NCBI GenBank assembly: GCA_034440635.1
Contig: JAOTON010001685.1
Location: 3,482,501-3,546,500 of the forward strand
From: Lepas anatifera
Lineage: Eukaryota; Arthropoda; Thecostraca; Lepadidae
DNA: 64,000 nt
Direction of reading: 5' to 3'
The notes beneath the pieces are model-generated. The model saw nothing but the letters and a program-made list of their open reading frames with translations, searched no databases and was not told the origin of the DNA. A program made the translations under genes and the position numbers. Of this stretch, positions 32,826 to 43,545 are shown piece after piece. How positions within the stretch are numbered: the first letter of the stretch is position 1; each line of letters opens with the position of its first letter.

Positions 32826-33837
32826 CGGCCAAATACTTTACTTGCCTCCATCTGCGCCCAGCGTAACCATCCTTAGAAAATACGCTTTCCGGTACTGGGC
32901 CGCCTCGCAGCAGCAATAAGTCGTTTGGAGTGAGTGGGTGCAGGTCCGTTGGGTCACTGGATACCGTGGTCAGTGGAGTGGAGTTCAGAATCGCTTCCAC
33001 TTCACAGAAAAGTGTGGAAAGCGATTCGTGTGTCAGTGTCTGCTCTCTCATAAGCGCATTAAGCACCTTCCTTATACTACGAATTTGTCTCTCCCACACT
33101 CCCCCATGAGAAAACGCCCCTGGTGGGTTAAATACCCACGTGATCCCATGCTTTAAAAGAGAGTCGTGTATTCTATCTTGTTGCAGCGCTTTTAGTCCCT
33201 CACGGAGCTCCCTCTCAGCGGCCACAAAATTTGACCCATTGTCTGATCGGATATACTTCACCTGACCTCTACGAGCCCGAAAACGACGCAATGCGTTGAT
33301 AAATGAACTAGTGTCTAAGCTCTCGCATATCTCAATATGCACGGCGCGAGTTACCAAACAACTGAATAATACCCCATACCTTTTCAGCTGTTTTCTGCCT
33401 AGTTTTACGTAGAAGAGACCGAACATGTCCGTACCTACGTGACTGAAAACCCCAGTGTGGGCGATTGTCCTCTCAGGGGGCAAATCTGCCATTATCTGCG
33501 TGACGACTGGGGCCTGCCGCTTCCTACAGTGAACACACTTCGAAACAACTCGGCGAACGGCTGCGTTTCCATCTATCGCCCAATACTTGCAGCGCATAGC
33601 TGCGAGCACGTGCTCCCTGCCTGAGTGACCTCTCCGCTCATGAATATCTCGGATAATTAAATCCGTGACGTGACCTCTTTTGGGCAAAATCAGCTGATGT
33701 TTGGACGCGTCTGGGATTTGAGCGTTTTCTAGGCGGCCACCAACCCTGAGAACCCCTTCTACCAGACAAGGGTTGAGGCGATAGATAGGACTAGACCTTT
33801 TGGCTGAGCTTAGCTCCAGTTCCTCAGAAAATGACAC
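32761..33837 (-). pseudogene. BEL integrase region
   Basis: Integrase inserts the cDNA into the host genome. The frame contains an HHCC-type zinc module (HERRGHSG, then CVHCRKRQ) and the catalytic core blocks VGTDMFG (first Asp), YIRSDNGSNF (second Asp) and GVWERQIRS (Glu). The segment LTPNDLLLLRGG precedes the DUF5641 tail. All three acidic residues are present and the core is continuous over about 330 codons, but the upstream and downstream Pol parts are out of frame. Confidence 0.9.
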
Positions 33838-33839
33838 CC

Positions 33840-34372
33840 GCTGTACATAATTATTGATGTTTCTGCTCTGTTCAGCTCATCTAGGTTCAGGCGCGTGGCA
33901 ATGCGTTTCTCGATTGGCTCCCTAAGCGCAGTTCCCCTTTTCTGGGCTACTTTAGCGAACAGAAATTCCTTGAAACGCAGCATCCAGGCCACCCTTCGCT
34001 TCAGCTTGTGCCAATCCGAAGCACTATGAATGAAGCGAATAGTGTGGTCCTCCTCGGTAGTTACAGCATTAACATGACTCTTCTTTATTTCCAACGGTTC
34101 GTCGTCGGTACTGGACGGGCTAATGTCTGGTTGTTCAGGCCACTGAGTCTCCGGCCGCGCCAAAAGGCCGGCCCTGAAGTCCAAAACGAATCGAGCAGAG
34201 CTCCTGCAGAGAGCCCACGTGAAAGGGCGTCTGCTGGGTTTAGCGCAGAGGGGACGTATCTCCACTACTCTGGAACAGAGCCATCGTGAATGACGGCTAG
34301 TCTGTTGGCGACAAATGTCTGAAATCGCGACGTTCTGTTGTGGATATACCTCATTGTTGACACACTGTCTGT
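33840..34372 (-). pseudogene. BEL RNase H/connection region, multiply broken
   Basis: The frame directly after the RT part continues past a TGA at 34370-34372 with [20 protein letters not shown] and RYVPSALNPADALSRG, typical of the BEL/Pao RNase H to connection segment. It then meets a TAG near 34275 and stops again around 34075. The following part resumes in another frame (ending at 33810) with SDWHKLKRRVAWMLRFKEFL. At least two stops and two frame changes lie in 0.5 kb. Confidence 0.75.
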
Positions 34373-35140
34373 TCAGAAGTGCACCTTTTCTATAGGCAAT
34401 TCCAGCTCGGACAGAATCTGCGTGCTCAGCTGTACCGCCAGTGCGGCAGCGGAGAGCTCTAAACGTGGAATGGAGCACGTTTTCAATGGGGCTTCTCTGG
34501 CTTTACTCATTAACAGTGACGTAGTAACTGTCCCTAATTCGTCCACCGCTCTAATGTATCCAACTGAGCCATAGCCAGACTCACTGGCATCAGCAAACAT
34601 GTGCATTTGACAGCTGACCTGACCTTGTACGGGAGTGAGACCTCGAGGCACACGAAATGCAGACAGCTCCTCCAGCTGCTGGCACCACTGATTCCACCTT
34701 TTTAAGTGGGTGTCTGGAATCTCATCATCCCAGCCAAGCCCAAGTCTGCACAAATCCTGCAAGATAATTTTCGCTGGCAAAATGAACGGGGACCCGAGAC
34801 CGAGTGGGTCGTACACTGAGCTTGCGGTACCTAATATGCCTCTCCTGGTGTACGGACCCCTCTGGACATTAATACGGAATGACAGCGTGTCTCTCAACAC
34901 ATCCCACTGAACACCAAGCGCCCTCTGGGAAGAAAGTTTGTCTCCTGTCAGATCGATTTCATTAGAGAATGCGCGATCGGATTCCGGAAAACCATCCATC
35001 ACGACTGTGCTGTTGCTCACAAACCCAGTCAGCCTGAAGCCCCATTTTGCACAGCATTCTCTGACCCCTTGTGCAACTTCACGCACCTCCTCTGCTGTTG
35101 AACCGGAATGCAGATAGTCATACATAAAATGACCGCTCAA
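34373..35140 (-). pseudogene. BEL RT C-terminal half and RNase H start
   Basis: The frame begins inside the RT just downstream of the catalytic loop with DYLHSGSTAEEVREVAQGV. It continues with GFVSNSTVVMDGFPES, ALGVQWDVLRDTLSF, RRGILGTASSVYDPLGLGSP and MHMFADASESGYGSVGYIR, whose Asp starts the RNase H fold. CSIPRLELSAAALAVQLS follows (Glu). The frame ends at a TGA at 34373. Confidence 0.85.
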
Positions 35141-37388
35141 TTCTGCGTTTTACATCTGGATCAAACATGTGACCAAAGTCCTGTGCAGACCTACGCAGAG
35201 CAAAATTTGCACAAGAGGGAGAGCTGACAGCCCCGAATAAGTGCACGTTCACGTGGTACTCCTGCAAGTCTTTGGTGACGTCTCCGTCAGGCCACCACAT
35301 GAAGCGGAGCAGATCTCTCTGCCGATGTGGAACTGTGACCTGGTAGAACATTTTCTCAATGTCCGCCATGACCGCAATCGGCCGTTCCTGAAACCTGAGC
35401 AAAACTCCCAGCAGTGAGCTGGTCAGGTTGGGCCCCTGCAATAGCCGGTCATTCAGAGAAACGCCCCGGTAACTAGCAGAACAATCATACACCACTCTCA
35501 TCTTATCGGGTTTCATGGGGTGATAAATCCCATGGTGTGGAATGTACCAGATTCCAGCAGAGTCCAGGTTCTCCCCTTTTACCATTTCTGCGTGATTCCG
35601 CTCGATTAGATTGTTCAAATTTTTGTAGTCACTCAGGTACTTGTCATTCTTGCTCATTTTCCTCTTTAGGTTTTCTGCCCTACGGATGGCCTGTTGCCTG
35701 TTGTTGGGAAATGGGTCGTCACTCTTGAGTGGCAAAGGGATCCCGTAGCGGCCATCCCTGAAACATGTCCCGTTTTCTACCATTTTTAGCCACGTGCGGT
35801 CATCCACCGATAAACCAAGTTCTGTGGCACTGCTATCGTGTCCAAAGTCCTGATTGTACAGTGCGACAAACTTCTCATGAATATCCAAGTCCATGTTCTC
35901 CTTAACGTGAACCCTGTTCACTCTCGCTGTGTGATTCGTGACAAAGTTTAGTCCCCTGGGTCCATATATAACCCAGCCCAACTGAGACCGGAATGCAAAG
36001 GGCGCCCCCTCCTCCCCTTTCTTAATCTCGAGAGGGCACAACGCCTCTGGGCAGTTAGCGCCAATCATGAGGCCGACCTCAGCCTTAACCTCAGGGAAAT
36101 GTATTCCCTCCAAGTGTGCCCACCGATGGACATCAGACGGCGTCGCGATGTCCTCTCGTTTCACAGGGATCCTATCCAGCGTGTAAGTAGGGGGCAGATG
36201 AATAACAGACTTTCCCCCAAGCTCCGATATATGCAGCCCCTTTACGACCCTGCTTCTAACCAGTTTATCCTCCGAAGCTGCTGTAGTCATCTTAAGTTCT
36301 GTGATTTGTCCCCCCACACCAAGACTGTCAAGTAATGATTCGGTACAAAATGTGACACTCGAACCCATATCCAAGAAGGCATGGGTTACGATTGCTCGTG
36401 ACCCGTCTGGGGAGCTTACCCTCACCGGGATAACCGCCATCATGGGACCCGAATCGGTGCCCACGCCTGCCAACACCTCCGTACCCCTCACATCTACCCT
36501 GCCGTTTCTGACTGGCGTGGGCTGGCCCGTGCCGCCAGCAGTGGCGGCGCCAGCTGACCTAAAATCTGTCGGCGTCGCATCCCTATGCATGACAGTTGGG
36601 TGAAGGCGCCCACATACGCCACACGTCAGTTTTCTGCGACATGAATTGAAGCGATGGCCTTTGCGCAGACATCCAAAGCAAAGCTCCTTTTCCCACACCA
36701 CTTTTTTCCTGTCCTCCCAAGAAAGTGCTTTCATCGCATCACACTGATCAGTAAAGTGTTGCTCCGTGCAGTACTCGCACGTAGGCACCCGGTACCGCCC
36801 GCTGGGCTCCACAGTCGTGGCCGACACTGTCTGAGACTGTCTTTTCCCTCGGTCCATTTTTTGTTTGCCAAAGGTAGGGTCTGTTATTTTCCTAACCTCT
36901 CGATCTACAAATGAGACTATGTCCTCAAATGATACCTTTCTATGCAGCTCCTCCTGAATGTGGATAACTTTACTGCGCCACGAATCCTGACAGTGAAAGG
37001 GAAGTTTTTCCACGATTTTCCGCATGGTTCGAGGGTGGTCAGTTTCCCTCGCGCCCGCCGGTATGTCCTGCATTACATTGAGGCATGACGTGAGAGCAAT
37101 GGAAAATTTATCGAGACCTTCCACATCCCCCGGCTTAATCTGTGGCCAGTCAGTCAGCATGTCAACGAAGGCGCCCGAAATGGAGTCAGCATCTCCATAA
37201 CGTCGCTCCAGCAAGCGCCTGGCCTCTAAATATCCAGCGCCCAGGGGCATGTGCATGCATCCCTTAATAATGTCCTTTGGTTTTCCAGTAGTATACTGCT
37301 CGAGGTAGTACAACCTCTCCTCATCGTCCTCAGTTTTACTGGCTATTCTGCTATCAAATGCTCTGATGAATGAGCGGTAGTGGGTCAC
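35118..37388 (-). pseudogene. BEL Gag C-terminus, zinc knuckles, protease and RT N-terminus
   Basis: This 756-codon frame is open further upstream and overlaps the Gag frame. Residues 1-170 resemble DUF1759 (Gag-like: THYRSFIRAFDSRI, LYYLEQYTTGKPKDIIKG). Residues 204-268 hold zinc knuckles, including CFGCLRKGHRFNSC (C-x2-C-x4-H-x4-C). The DUF1758-type aspartic protease has LDMGSS at about 339-344. RT begins near 600 with GIYHPMKPDKMRVVYDCSA, LLQGPNLTSSLLGVLLRF and VMADIEKMFYQV (first catalytic Asp). The frame ends at a stop inside the RT catalytic loop, where a small deletion shifts the frame; this copy cannot make active RT. Confidence 0.9.
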
Positions 37389-37389
37389 G

Positions 37390-38211
37390 TCACCATGGAA
37401 AACTGGAATACCCGGCTTCGGCAGGAGACTTCTGGAGCTGAGTCAGAATAACTTGGGAGCAGTCTCCGCCCTGCTGCCGAGTCCCATCTGAATTTGGGGA
37501 ATCTGAACCCCCGGTGGCGCCGCACTGGCTACCACTGCCTTCCCCAGCCCCAGTGACAGGCTCAGACAAGGCCAGAGCCCCCACATTGTGATCGATCGCT
37601 TCTGTTCTCTTAGGCCTGGTTGGCTGGATTAAAGTTCCCTGGTCATGCGACTCATTTACACCCTTAGAAACCATAGATGTAAAGTCTGCCCCTGGCTCTG
37701 CAAACCCTGGGTCCTCGCAACCCAACAAGGCCCTTTCCCGAGCCTCCGCCTCTGCCAGCTCCGCCTTAATGTCAAATTCTTCCAAGCGCATTTTCATCTC
37801 AACTTCATCAAGTTCTAGTTTCCGTTTCATCTGAACTTCATCAAGTTCCAGTTTCCGTTTCTCTTTCAAGAAAGAAGCTCTAGCCAACAATCCTGCCTTC
37901 CTAGCTGACTCAGCAGCACGCAAAGACTTTACAGAAGCCTGAGAGGCAGAGCTTCGGGCGGATACCACAGATCCGGGCCTTGTGGGCTGACTACAAACAT
38001 CAGAAGCTTCCGCTGCGCCGTCCTGGCTCATTACACCCTCGTTATCCATACCCAATTTCCCCGCTACAAATGATTCTATGTCTACTCCCTCCTTTTCCAA
38101 CAGTGATTCCAACCGTGCAACCAAATTAGCCTTGGAACCCTTAGTCTCGGCACCTCTTTCCCTTAACTCTGCCTTCAGTTGTGAAACATTCAGGCTTTCC
38201 AAAGTGTCCAT
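37390..38211 (-). CDS. BEL Gag N-terminal ORF with SAP domain and coiled coil
   Basis: The 273-codon frame starts at ATG 38211, MDTLESLNVSQLKAELRERG. Residues about 5-40 form a SAP motif (LKAELRERGAETKGSKANLV), a helix-turn-helix DNA/matrix-binding fold. Residues about 105-165 are a charged heptad-like coiled coil with an internal duplication (KRKLELDEVQMKRKLELDEV). The tail is Gly/Ser-rich. The frame ends at 37390, overlapping the DUF1759 frame by about 55 bp at +1. Whether this is a programmed shift or a mutation cannot be told from one copy. It is probably the capsid-side protein that packages element RNA. Confidence 0.8.
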   Translation of the reverse strand: MDTLESLNVSQLKAELRERGAETKGSKANLVARLESLLEKEGVDIESFVAGKLGMDNEGVMSQDGAAEASDVCSQPTRPGSVVSARSSASQASVKSLRAAESARKAGLLARASFLKEKRKLELDEVQMKRKLELDEVEMKMRLEEFDIKAELAEAEARERALLGCEDPGFAEPGADFTSMVSKGVNESHDQGTLIQPTRPKRTEAIDHNVGALALSEPVTGAGEGSGSQCGATGGSDSPNSDGTRQQGGDCSQVILTQLQKSPAEAGYSSFPW

Positions 38212-39362
38212 GTTACTTTAATTGCGATATCAAACACTGGTTAACTAACTGGTGCTACCGAGCAGGACAAAATATGCAAACTAAATGCAAATAGTGTGCT
38301 TCAAATCCAAATAATCTCAAAGCAATACAACTTGGAACAATGGGCGAGGAGGGACCCAGAAAGTGAGCCAATTAATTCAGATCCAATGAAACTTGCAGTG
38401 AGGTGACAGCAGAAAAATAGCCAAAGAAGTCACGAATCACAATTTGGGGTGGAACAATGCTGAAATAATTCAACTCCACCAGGACAGGAATCAAAACAAA
38501 TTCCAACCGACGAGAAATGACTGACACCGCCTATGACCAATGGCCGACTATGTCAATGCCAAACGACACCCTCCGGGCCAGACAGTCGACCGAAGCAAGA
38601 ATGAAGCCAACGACGGAAGCTGAGCCACGCTCAGGTGCTCAGTAGAATAGTTACCTGAATTACATGAGCACGGAACTTACCAAGCCTTTACGCCAAATAT
38701 CCGACGCTATCGGGCCCAATGCACATATGGCTTACTTACCATTTAGCAGAATCATATCAGCATCCATGCCAATGTTAGTTATCTTATCCTGCCACAAGAA
38801 CTAAGCCCAATACCTACACTAGAATGTAAACCAGATCATTCCAGCCACAGGAGAACCCAGCCCCAGGGCTCCCAGAAACAACCAGAAATGCTAAGGCAAT
38901 TAAACCAAATAATGTATGCTTAATCTAGTCAACAAGTTACCCCAAAAGACCAACAAGGCATGCTCTGGATCCAAGGATATATACCCGGTAACGGAAAGCA
39001 GGAGACATTCTATGGCTTGACGTACATACATCTACAAACACCCACAGTAATGCATCACGTCAGTAACACCATCCCGACAAGTTCAACTCCAATGGAGCAC
39101 TCACAAGGACCGCCCGTGTACTTGTGATCACGGTTGTCTTGATTCGGCAGAACTGCTGCAGAACTCCACTTAGTGTGCAGAACGTCCCATCAAACTGCGA
39201 ACCTTTACTGCTGTGGCCCACCAGACAGCCAATGCACCGCAAACACCACTGCGCACGCACATACCGTTGTAGCATGCGCCGCTCCTCACTGGCTCCGCTG
39301 TCCCAGCTGTTGCAGAGGAGCCGATTGTCTCCGATCACCTCCGATGAGAGGCGTGTTGTAAC
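38212..39362 (-). other. BEL 5' leader
   Basis: This non-coding stretch lies between the 5' LTR and the Gag start. It should hold the primer-binding site next to the LTR (minus strand from 39362, GTTACAACACGCC) and the packaging signal. I could not match the start to a tRNA 3' end. Confidence 0.6.
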
Positions 39363-40623
39363 TGTAGCCGCCTCGGCCGCCGAAAACAGTTGGAACTGGC
39401 ACGTTGGGTGTATTAACACCGTGGTGTCGTTACTGACAAGAGAGCAAGTACGTCAGACAAGGTAGCAGAGAATTGGACGGACAAGAAATTCGGTTTTTAC
39501 CAAAAACACTTCCTCTGCCACATTAGCATTACCAATCCAGCTTATCCAGAAGCAATAGACTTGTCCAGCGCCAAAAAACCAAGCCAGTCACTAAAACGCC
39601 ACAAGCCTAGCACAACTTGACATCACAATAACAGACGGATCCGAAATTACAATAGATTGGGGCTACAATACTGGCTGCAAAAATGAAAGAATATGAGATG
39701 TTTCCATACCAACACGTTGCGCCTCTGCGGCCTGGCGACTTCAATAGGGTAGATCCGTACAGTCCGTGGCAGCGCTACCAGCGCCCACCCCCAGGAGCGG
39801 CACGGCGCTTCGGCCTCGAAATATCGACGGCCTCGACCTATGATGCATAATGTACTAATATTACGAGAAGGCCTACAGAAAAGTGTATGAATTTACGTAG
39901 CAAACCAAATCAATTCCAACATTAAATCGGCCCAAAAGTAATATTCATAGACACATGAGAATGGAGCTAATCCTTGCAAATACTGTAATAAGTCACAACT
40001 CAGATGCTCCAACTCACCAGGGTTGATAGTCCAACAAGTCCAACAGCGAACATTCCACCAATCAATCCGGCACCAGAATGACCCGCGCCCCCGAGACTGT
40101 GCCGGGGTCGGCCCGGCCCACCGGCTCGCCAAATTTAGTGCAACGCCAAATTTAAATCACACGTCAGCCGAACAAAACGCAACACATAATGATCTTCATG
40201 CCACTCAGACCTTCAAATGTAACGCAGTAGTTTGTACCGATGCGATCTATATACGTACATTTCCGAATAAACGCCACAGATCTCAAATTTCACAACATTT
40301 CGCTATATCACGCCAAACCAGGTTAAGTCACGTGATCAGTGACCTCAGTGTCGCTGCCATCTATCGGGAAACATAGCAACCCGCTCAACACAGAAGACCG
40401 ACCCTCTCTAAGGAATTATTAACCAAATCCAGGTCGTGTGGGCTAAGGTCAATGGCCATAAGCAGCCATGGGCGAAGGAAGGATCTGGAGAAGGGAGAAA
40501 CACGTCTCAAATTAGCAATCGAATTCCTCCAATATTAGCTTACCCTAGAACAGTAGACCCCCACACCGACAAAATTAAGCCCCGTTAAAGGTAAGCTCAG
40601 AAGTTTATGCCGCGGCGCCAACA
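39363..40623 (-). repeat. BEL 5' LTR
   Basis: This 1261-bp repeat is nearly identical to 30818-32075. It should contain the element promoter. Clear differences from the 3' LTR include a 2-bp indel in the GAAAAGTGT(AT)GAATTTACG region and a 1-bp G near the end, plus about 13 substitutions. Confidence 0.95.
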
Positions 40624-40628
40624 GGCAC
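40624..40628. repeat. 5-bp target-site duplication of BEL, right copy
   Basis: GGCAC follows the LTR directly and matches 30813-30817. The empty site at 61.5 kb has a single GGCAC. Confidence 0.9.
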
Positions 40629-41518
40629 CATTCGCTTCCTCTCCTTACGACGAATTGATTGATGTATATGACTATACTAGGTCAAAACATAATAATGACC
40701 AGACCAAGAGCCAGGTCAAGGTCACCATGTGATATAGCATAGTCAATATCCATATCAATTGACTCGCAATGACAATCCGAACATAACAGTACCAAACAAA
40801 AACTTAATCATCATTGCCTGCAAAGTTATTGGCCCAAGTCTGAAAACATGCTTAAGTAGTTGAAGATCCATTTGACATAACGATAAAGGTAAAGGAACAC
40901 ACTGACAAGTTGGATATCAAATATATATACCAAACTGGAAAAATGCACAAATTCTCCACAGAGGTCTACCAAAAAATAGAAGAAAGTTTTTGGAGTCGGC
41001 CCTAATTAAACAAAAAGAAAATCTAAATTCCAAGAGAGGAGATTTCGCAATATCAAAAATATTGGCAAATATTATCCACGTTTAGCCTACGTGAGTTCAC
41101 AGAAACCTTCATGCGTCAATGGATAATTCTACCCTTCAAACACACGCTGAAGAAGTTACGAAACGCGGCCGTGTGCTTGCTTTTGAATATATATTTAATA
41201 TCCAACTTGTCATTGTGTTCCTTAACCTTTATCGTTAATCTTAAGTAGCCCCATGTGACCTCTTAGAGGTCATAGGTCCAAAATGCCGCATTAATCTGGA
41301 AAGGGGCATAGGATACTAAGATTTAGCGAATGTGAAGGTATTCTAAGCTGTATCTACACAAATAGAACCATTTTCTCCTAAATACTGTTTTTCCCGTTCA
41401 TTTCTAATGGAGAGGTCATGATCCATATGATCCCTAGGCCATCGCTATGAAAAATTCTGGATCTCATTTTGTAGCACTCGATGGTCCCATTATGTGATAT
41501 GAGTTTCGATTGGATAGA

Positions 41519-42370
41519 TTAACACGCGCATTGACGGGGGGCGGGTACCCGCCCGCCCCTCGGGTGTTTCGGAGATAGCAGGAAAACGGCGGCGCGTAGC
41601 GCCGCCGTACTTGGCATAACTTTTTCCTCATCAGTTTTACAACTTCTGTGAAAATTTTAAGGTTAAGTCATCTCAGGTCAGGTCACCAGTACAGGTCAAG
41701 TGACCAGACCTCAAAGTTTAAGAAAGCATAAGTCTGAGCAGGGTGAACTTATCCAATTGAAACTCATATCACATGATGGCCCTACCGAGTTCTCTAAAAT
41801 ATGTTCCGGTATTTTTGATATCGATGACCTAAGGTCAGGTACGAGGCATGACCTCTCCATTGGAAACATGGTTAAATGGGAAAAATGGTTTTTACTGTAT
41901 AACTCAGTAAGGGATAGTGATAGAGCATTTATTTTAGCTGCATTAGACTCGCCTTGGCTTTGCAGTTCCAATGATATTATTTTTATATAATTTGACACTG
42001 ACCTGACCTCAGGTCAGGTCAAATCCTTGATTTGACCTAGCAAGGTCAAATTATATATCATTCGATTCGGCTTGCTGCGAGGATTCATAAAGTTTGAGTT
42101 GTTTTGCGCTATCTTTACTTGTTCAGATGTAATGGCCGAACAACTTAATTTACATGTTATCCCTATTACGGCATGTTTTGACCTTTCGTGACCTTAAATG
42201 TGACCTGACAAAAAATAGTTCAAATATTTTCGATGGAGAAGTAGATGGGTTACCCAACGCCGTTTACCGTTTTTCGCTACCTACCCTGGTTCCGAGATCT
42301 TAGGGGGGCAGGTACCCGCCCCCTTCGTCAAAGCGAAGGTGGCTCGGACCCCCGTCAATGCGCGTGTTAA
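41519..42370. mobile_element. Family A MITE copy 1 inside family C
   Basis: The ends are TTAACACGCGCATTGACGGG and its inverted form CCCGTCAATGCGCGTGTTAA. TTAA on both sides is the target duplication, because the related family C copy near 62.03 kb is continuous across this point. The element is 852 bp including both TTAA, has no transposase, and carries many AGGTCA/TGACCT words, with a CTGACCTGACCTCAGGTCAG block near 41999. Confidence 0.9.
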
Positions 42371-42454
42371 CCCTATTCTTACCTATGCTACCTTAAATTT
42401 TTTGGAGGTGAGTTCACTTGACCTGCACTGGAGACTAGACCTGAGTTGAGCTGA

Positions 42455-42777
42455 CAGCACCTGACCTTAGGTCACCGATATAAAAATATCGGAACATATT
42501 TTAGAGAACTCGGTGGGCCCATTATGTGATATGAGTTTCAATCGGATAAGTTCACCCTGCTCCGACTTATGCTATCTTAAATTTTTGAGGTCAGGTCACT
42601 TGACCTGTACTGGTGACCTGACCTGAGAAGACCTAACCTTAAAATTTTCACAGAAGTTGTAAAAATGATGAGGGAAAAGGAATGCCAAGTACGGCGGCGC
42701 TACGCGCCGCCGTTTTTATGCTATCTCCGAAAAACCCGAGGGGGCGGGTACCCGCCCCGTCAATGCGCGTGTTAAAA
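42455..42777 (-). mobile_element. Family A MITE copy 2, half-length inverted
   Basis: The segment is the reverse complement of the first about 320 bp of family A copy 1, ending with CAATGCGCGTGTTAA. Its other end is truncated inside the element at about 42455. Family C sequence continues on both sides, so it is a separate insertion or a rearranged remnant. Confidence 0.75.
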
Positions 42778-42922
42778 TTGTGTGAAAATTTGCGGCAGTG
42801 GATCAAGCAAAAGCTGTGCCAAATACGGCGTCGCGAAGCGCCGCCGTTTTTTGATGCCGCCGGAAAAACACGAGGGGGTGGTTCAAGCACCCTCACCGGG
42901 TCCAGAGTTAATGGGGGAAGTA

Positions 42923-43080
42923 CAGTGGCGGATCTAGGACCTCATTTCGGAGGAGGGGACTAGGGGCTCGACCTCCCCCGTCATTGACTCTTAACAGCCT
43001 CCGGCTATGTATCAACTATAGGCACTCAGGCATTTGCGAGGGGGGGTTGAAACCCTGTAGCCCCCTTGTATCCGCAACTG
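42923..43080. mobile_element. 158-bp hAT-like MITE
   Basis: The ends CAGTGGCGGATCTAGGA and (reverse complement of the right end) CAGTTGCGGATACAAGG are imperfect inverted repeats of the CAGTGGCGG type common to small hAT-like MITEs. The flanking octamers GGGAAGTA and GGTGGGTA match at six of eight positions, a possible old 8-bp duplication. There is no coding content. Confidence 0.5.
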
Positions 43081-43385
43081 GGTGGGTATCTCCCTTTATA
43101 TTAAACACAGACACAAACAAAGCTAACAATTATTTCTTTCACATAATGTAAGATTGCAATAGAATGTTGCAAATATGTCGACCTATTTGGTCACAATATC
43201 TACATCACTATGTAACACTAACACTGCATAACGCTTATTCACAATTGCTCATTCTCAACTGTTAAGAGGCTCTGCACGAGTCTCACATCCTATATAGGTT
43301 TTATCTTCGTACAAGATGTTGCAGGCTGCGTGTATGCATGTGCATTTTATGTGTGTGTAGATTGCAAACATAATGTAATGGTTTC
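43081..43385. other. No gene seen
   Basis: This is AT-rich unassigned sequence. Confidence 0.3.
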
Positions 43386-43545
43386 AAGCAGGGATGCGGA
43401 GCCTAGAAAATTTTGGACGGCTCCAGCTCCGGTCCGGGGTTATGATTTCGGCTCCGGCTCCAGCCCCGGCTCCGGGTTCAAGTGTCCTAACGGCTCCGGC
43501 TCCAAGCAAAATAGTCGGCTCTGACCTGCTCCGGCTCCGGCAATG
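43386..43545. repeat. GGCTCC-rich repeat, copy 1
   Basis: Clusters of GGCTCC hexamers are separated by short AT-containing linkers. The block opens with GCAGGGATGCGGAGCC, whose reverse complement closes the related block at 47864-47985. The Gly-Ser frames it encodes are by-products. Confidence 0.7.

Larger units (their letters stand above)
30818..40623 (-). mobile_element. Full-length BEL/Pao LTR retrotransposon
   Basis: The element runs on the minus strand: 5' LTR (39363-40623), leader, Gag frame with SAP domain, Pol (aspartic protease, RT, RNase H, integrase, DUF5641), purine-rich tract, 3' LTR (30818-32075). A 5-bp GGCAC duplication flanks it, as usual for BEL/Pao. The LTRs differ at roughly a dozen sites over 1.26 kb plus two small indels, about 1%. 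The polyprotein nevertheless has several frame breaks and stops, so this copy cannot be autonomous. It sits inside a family C element. Confidence 0.95.
30552..42911 (+). mobile_element. Family C element, split by BEL and two family A insertions
   Basis: The left end starts TTAAAACCGCGCCTG. The right end, as reverse complement, starts TTAACTCTGGACCCG. Family C sequence occupies 30552-30817, 40629-41518, 42371-42454 and 42778-42911. Each piece aligns in order with the uninterrupted copy at 61225-62222. Removing the insertions leaves about 1.4 kb. It is non-coding, with many TGACCT hexamers and a GGCGGCGC hairpin-like block near the right end. Confidence 0.75.

Noticed and set aside
42648..42963. 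Open frames on both strands over the GGCGGCGC block
   Set aside because: They cross family A and family C repeat boundaries and recur with every copy of the repeat.
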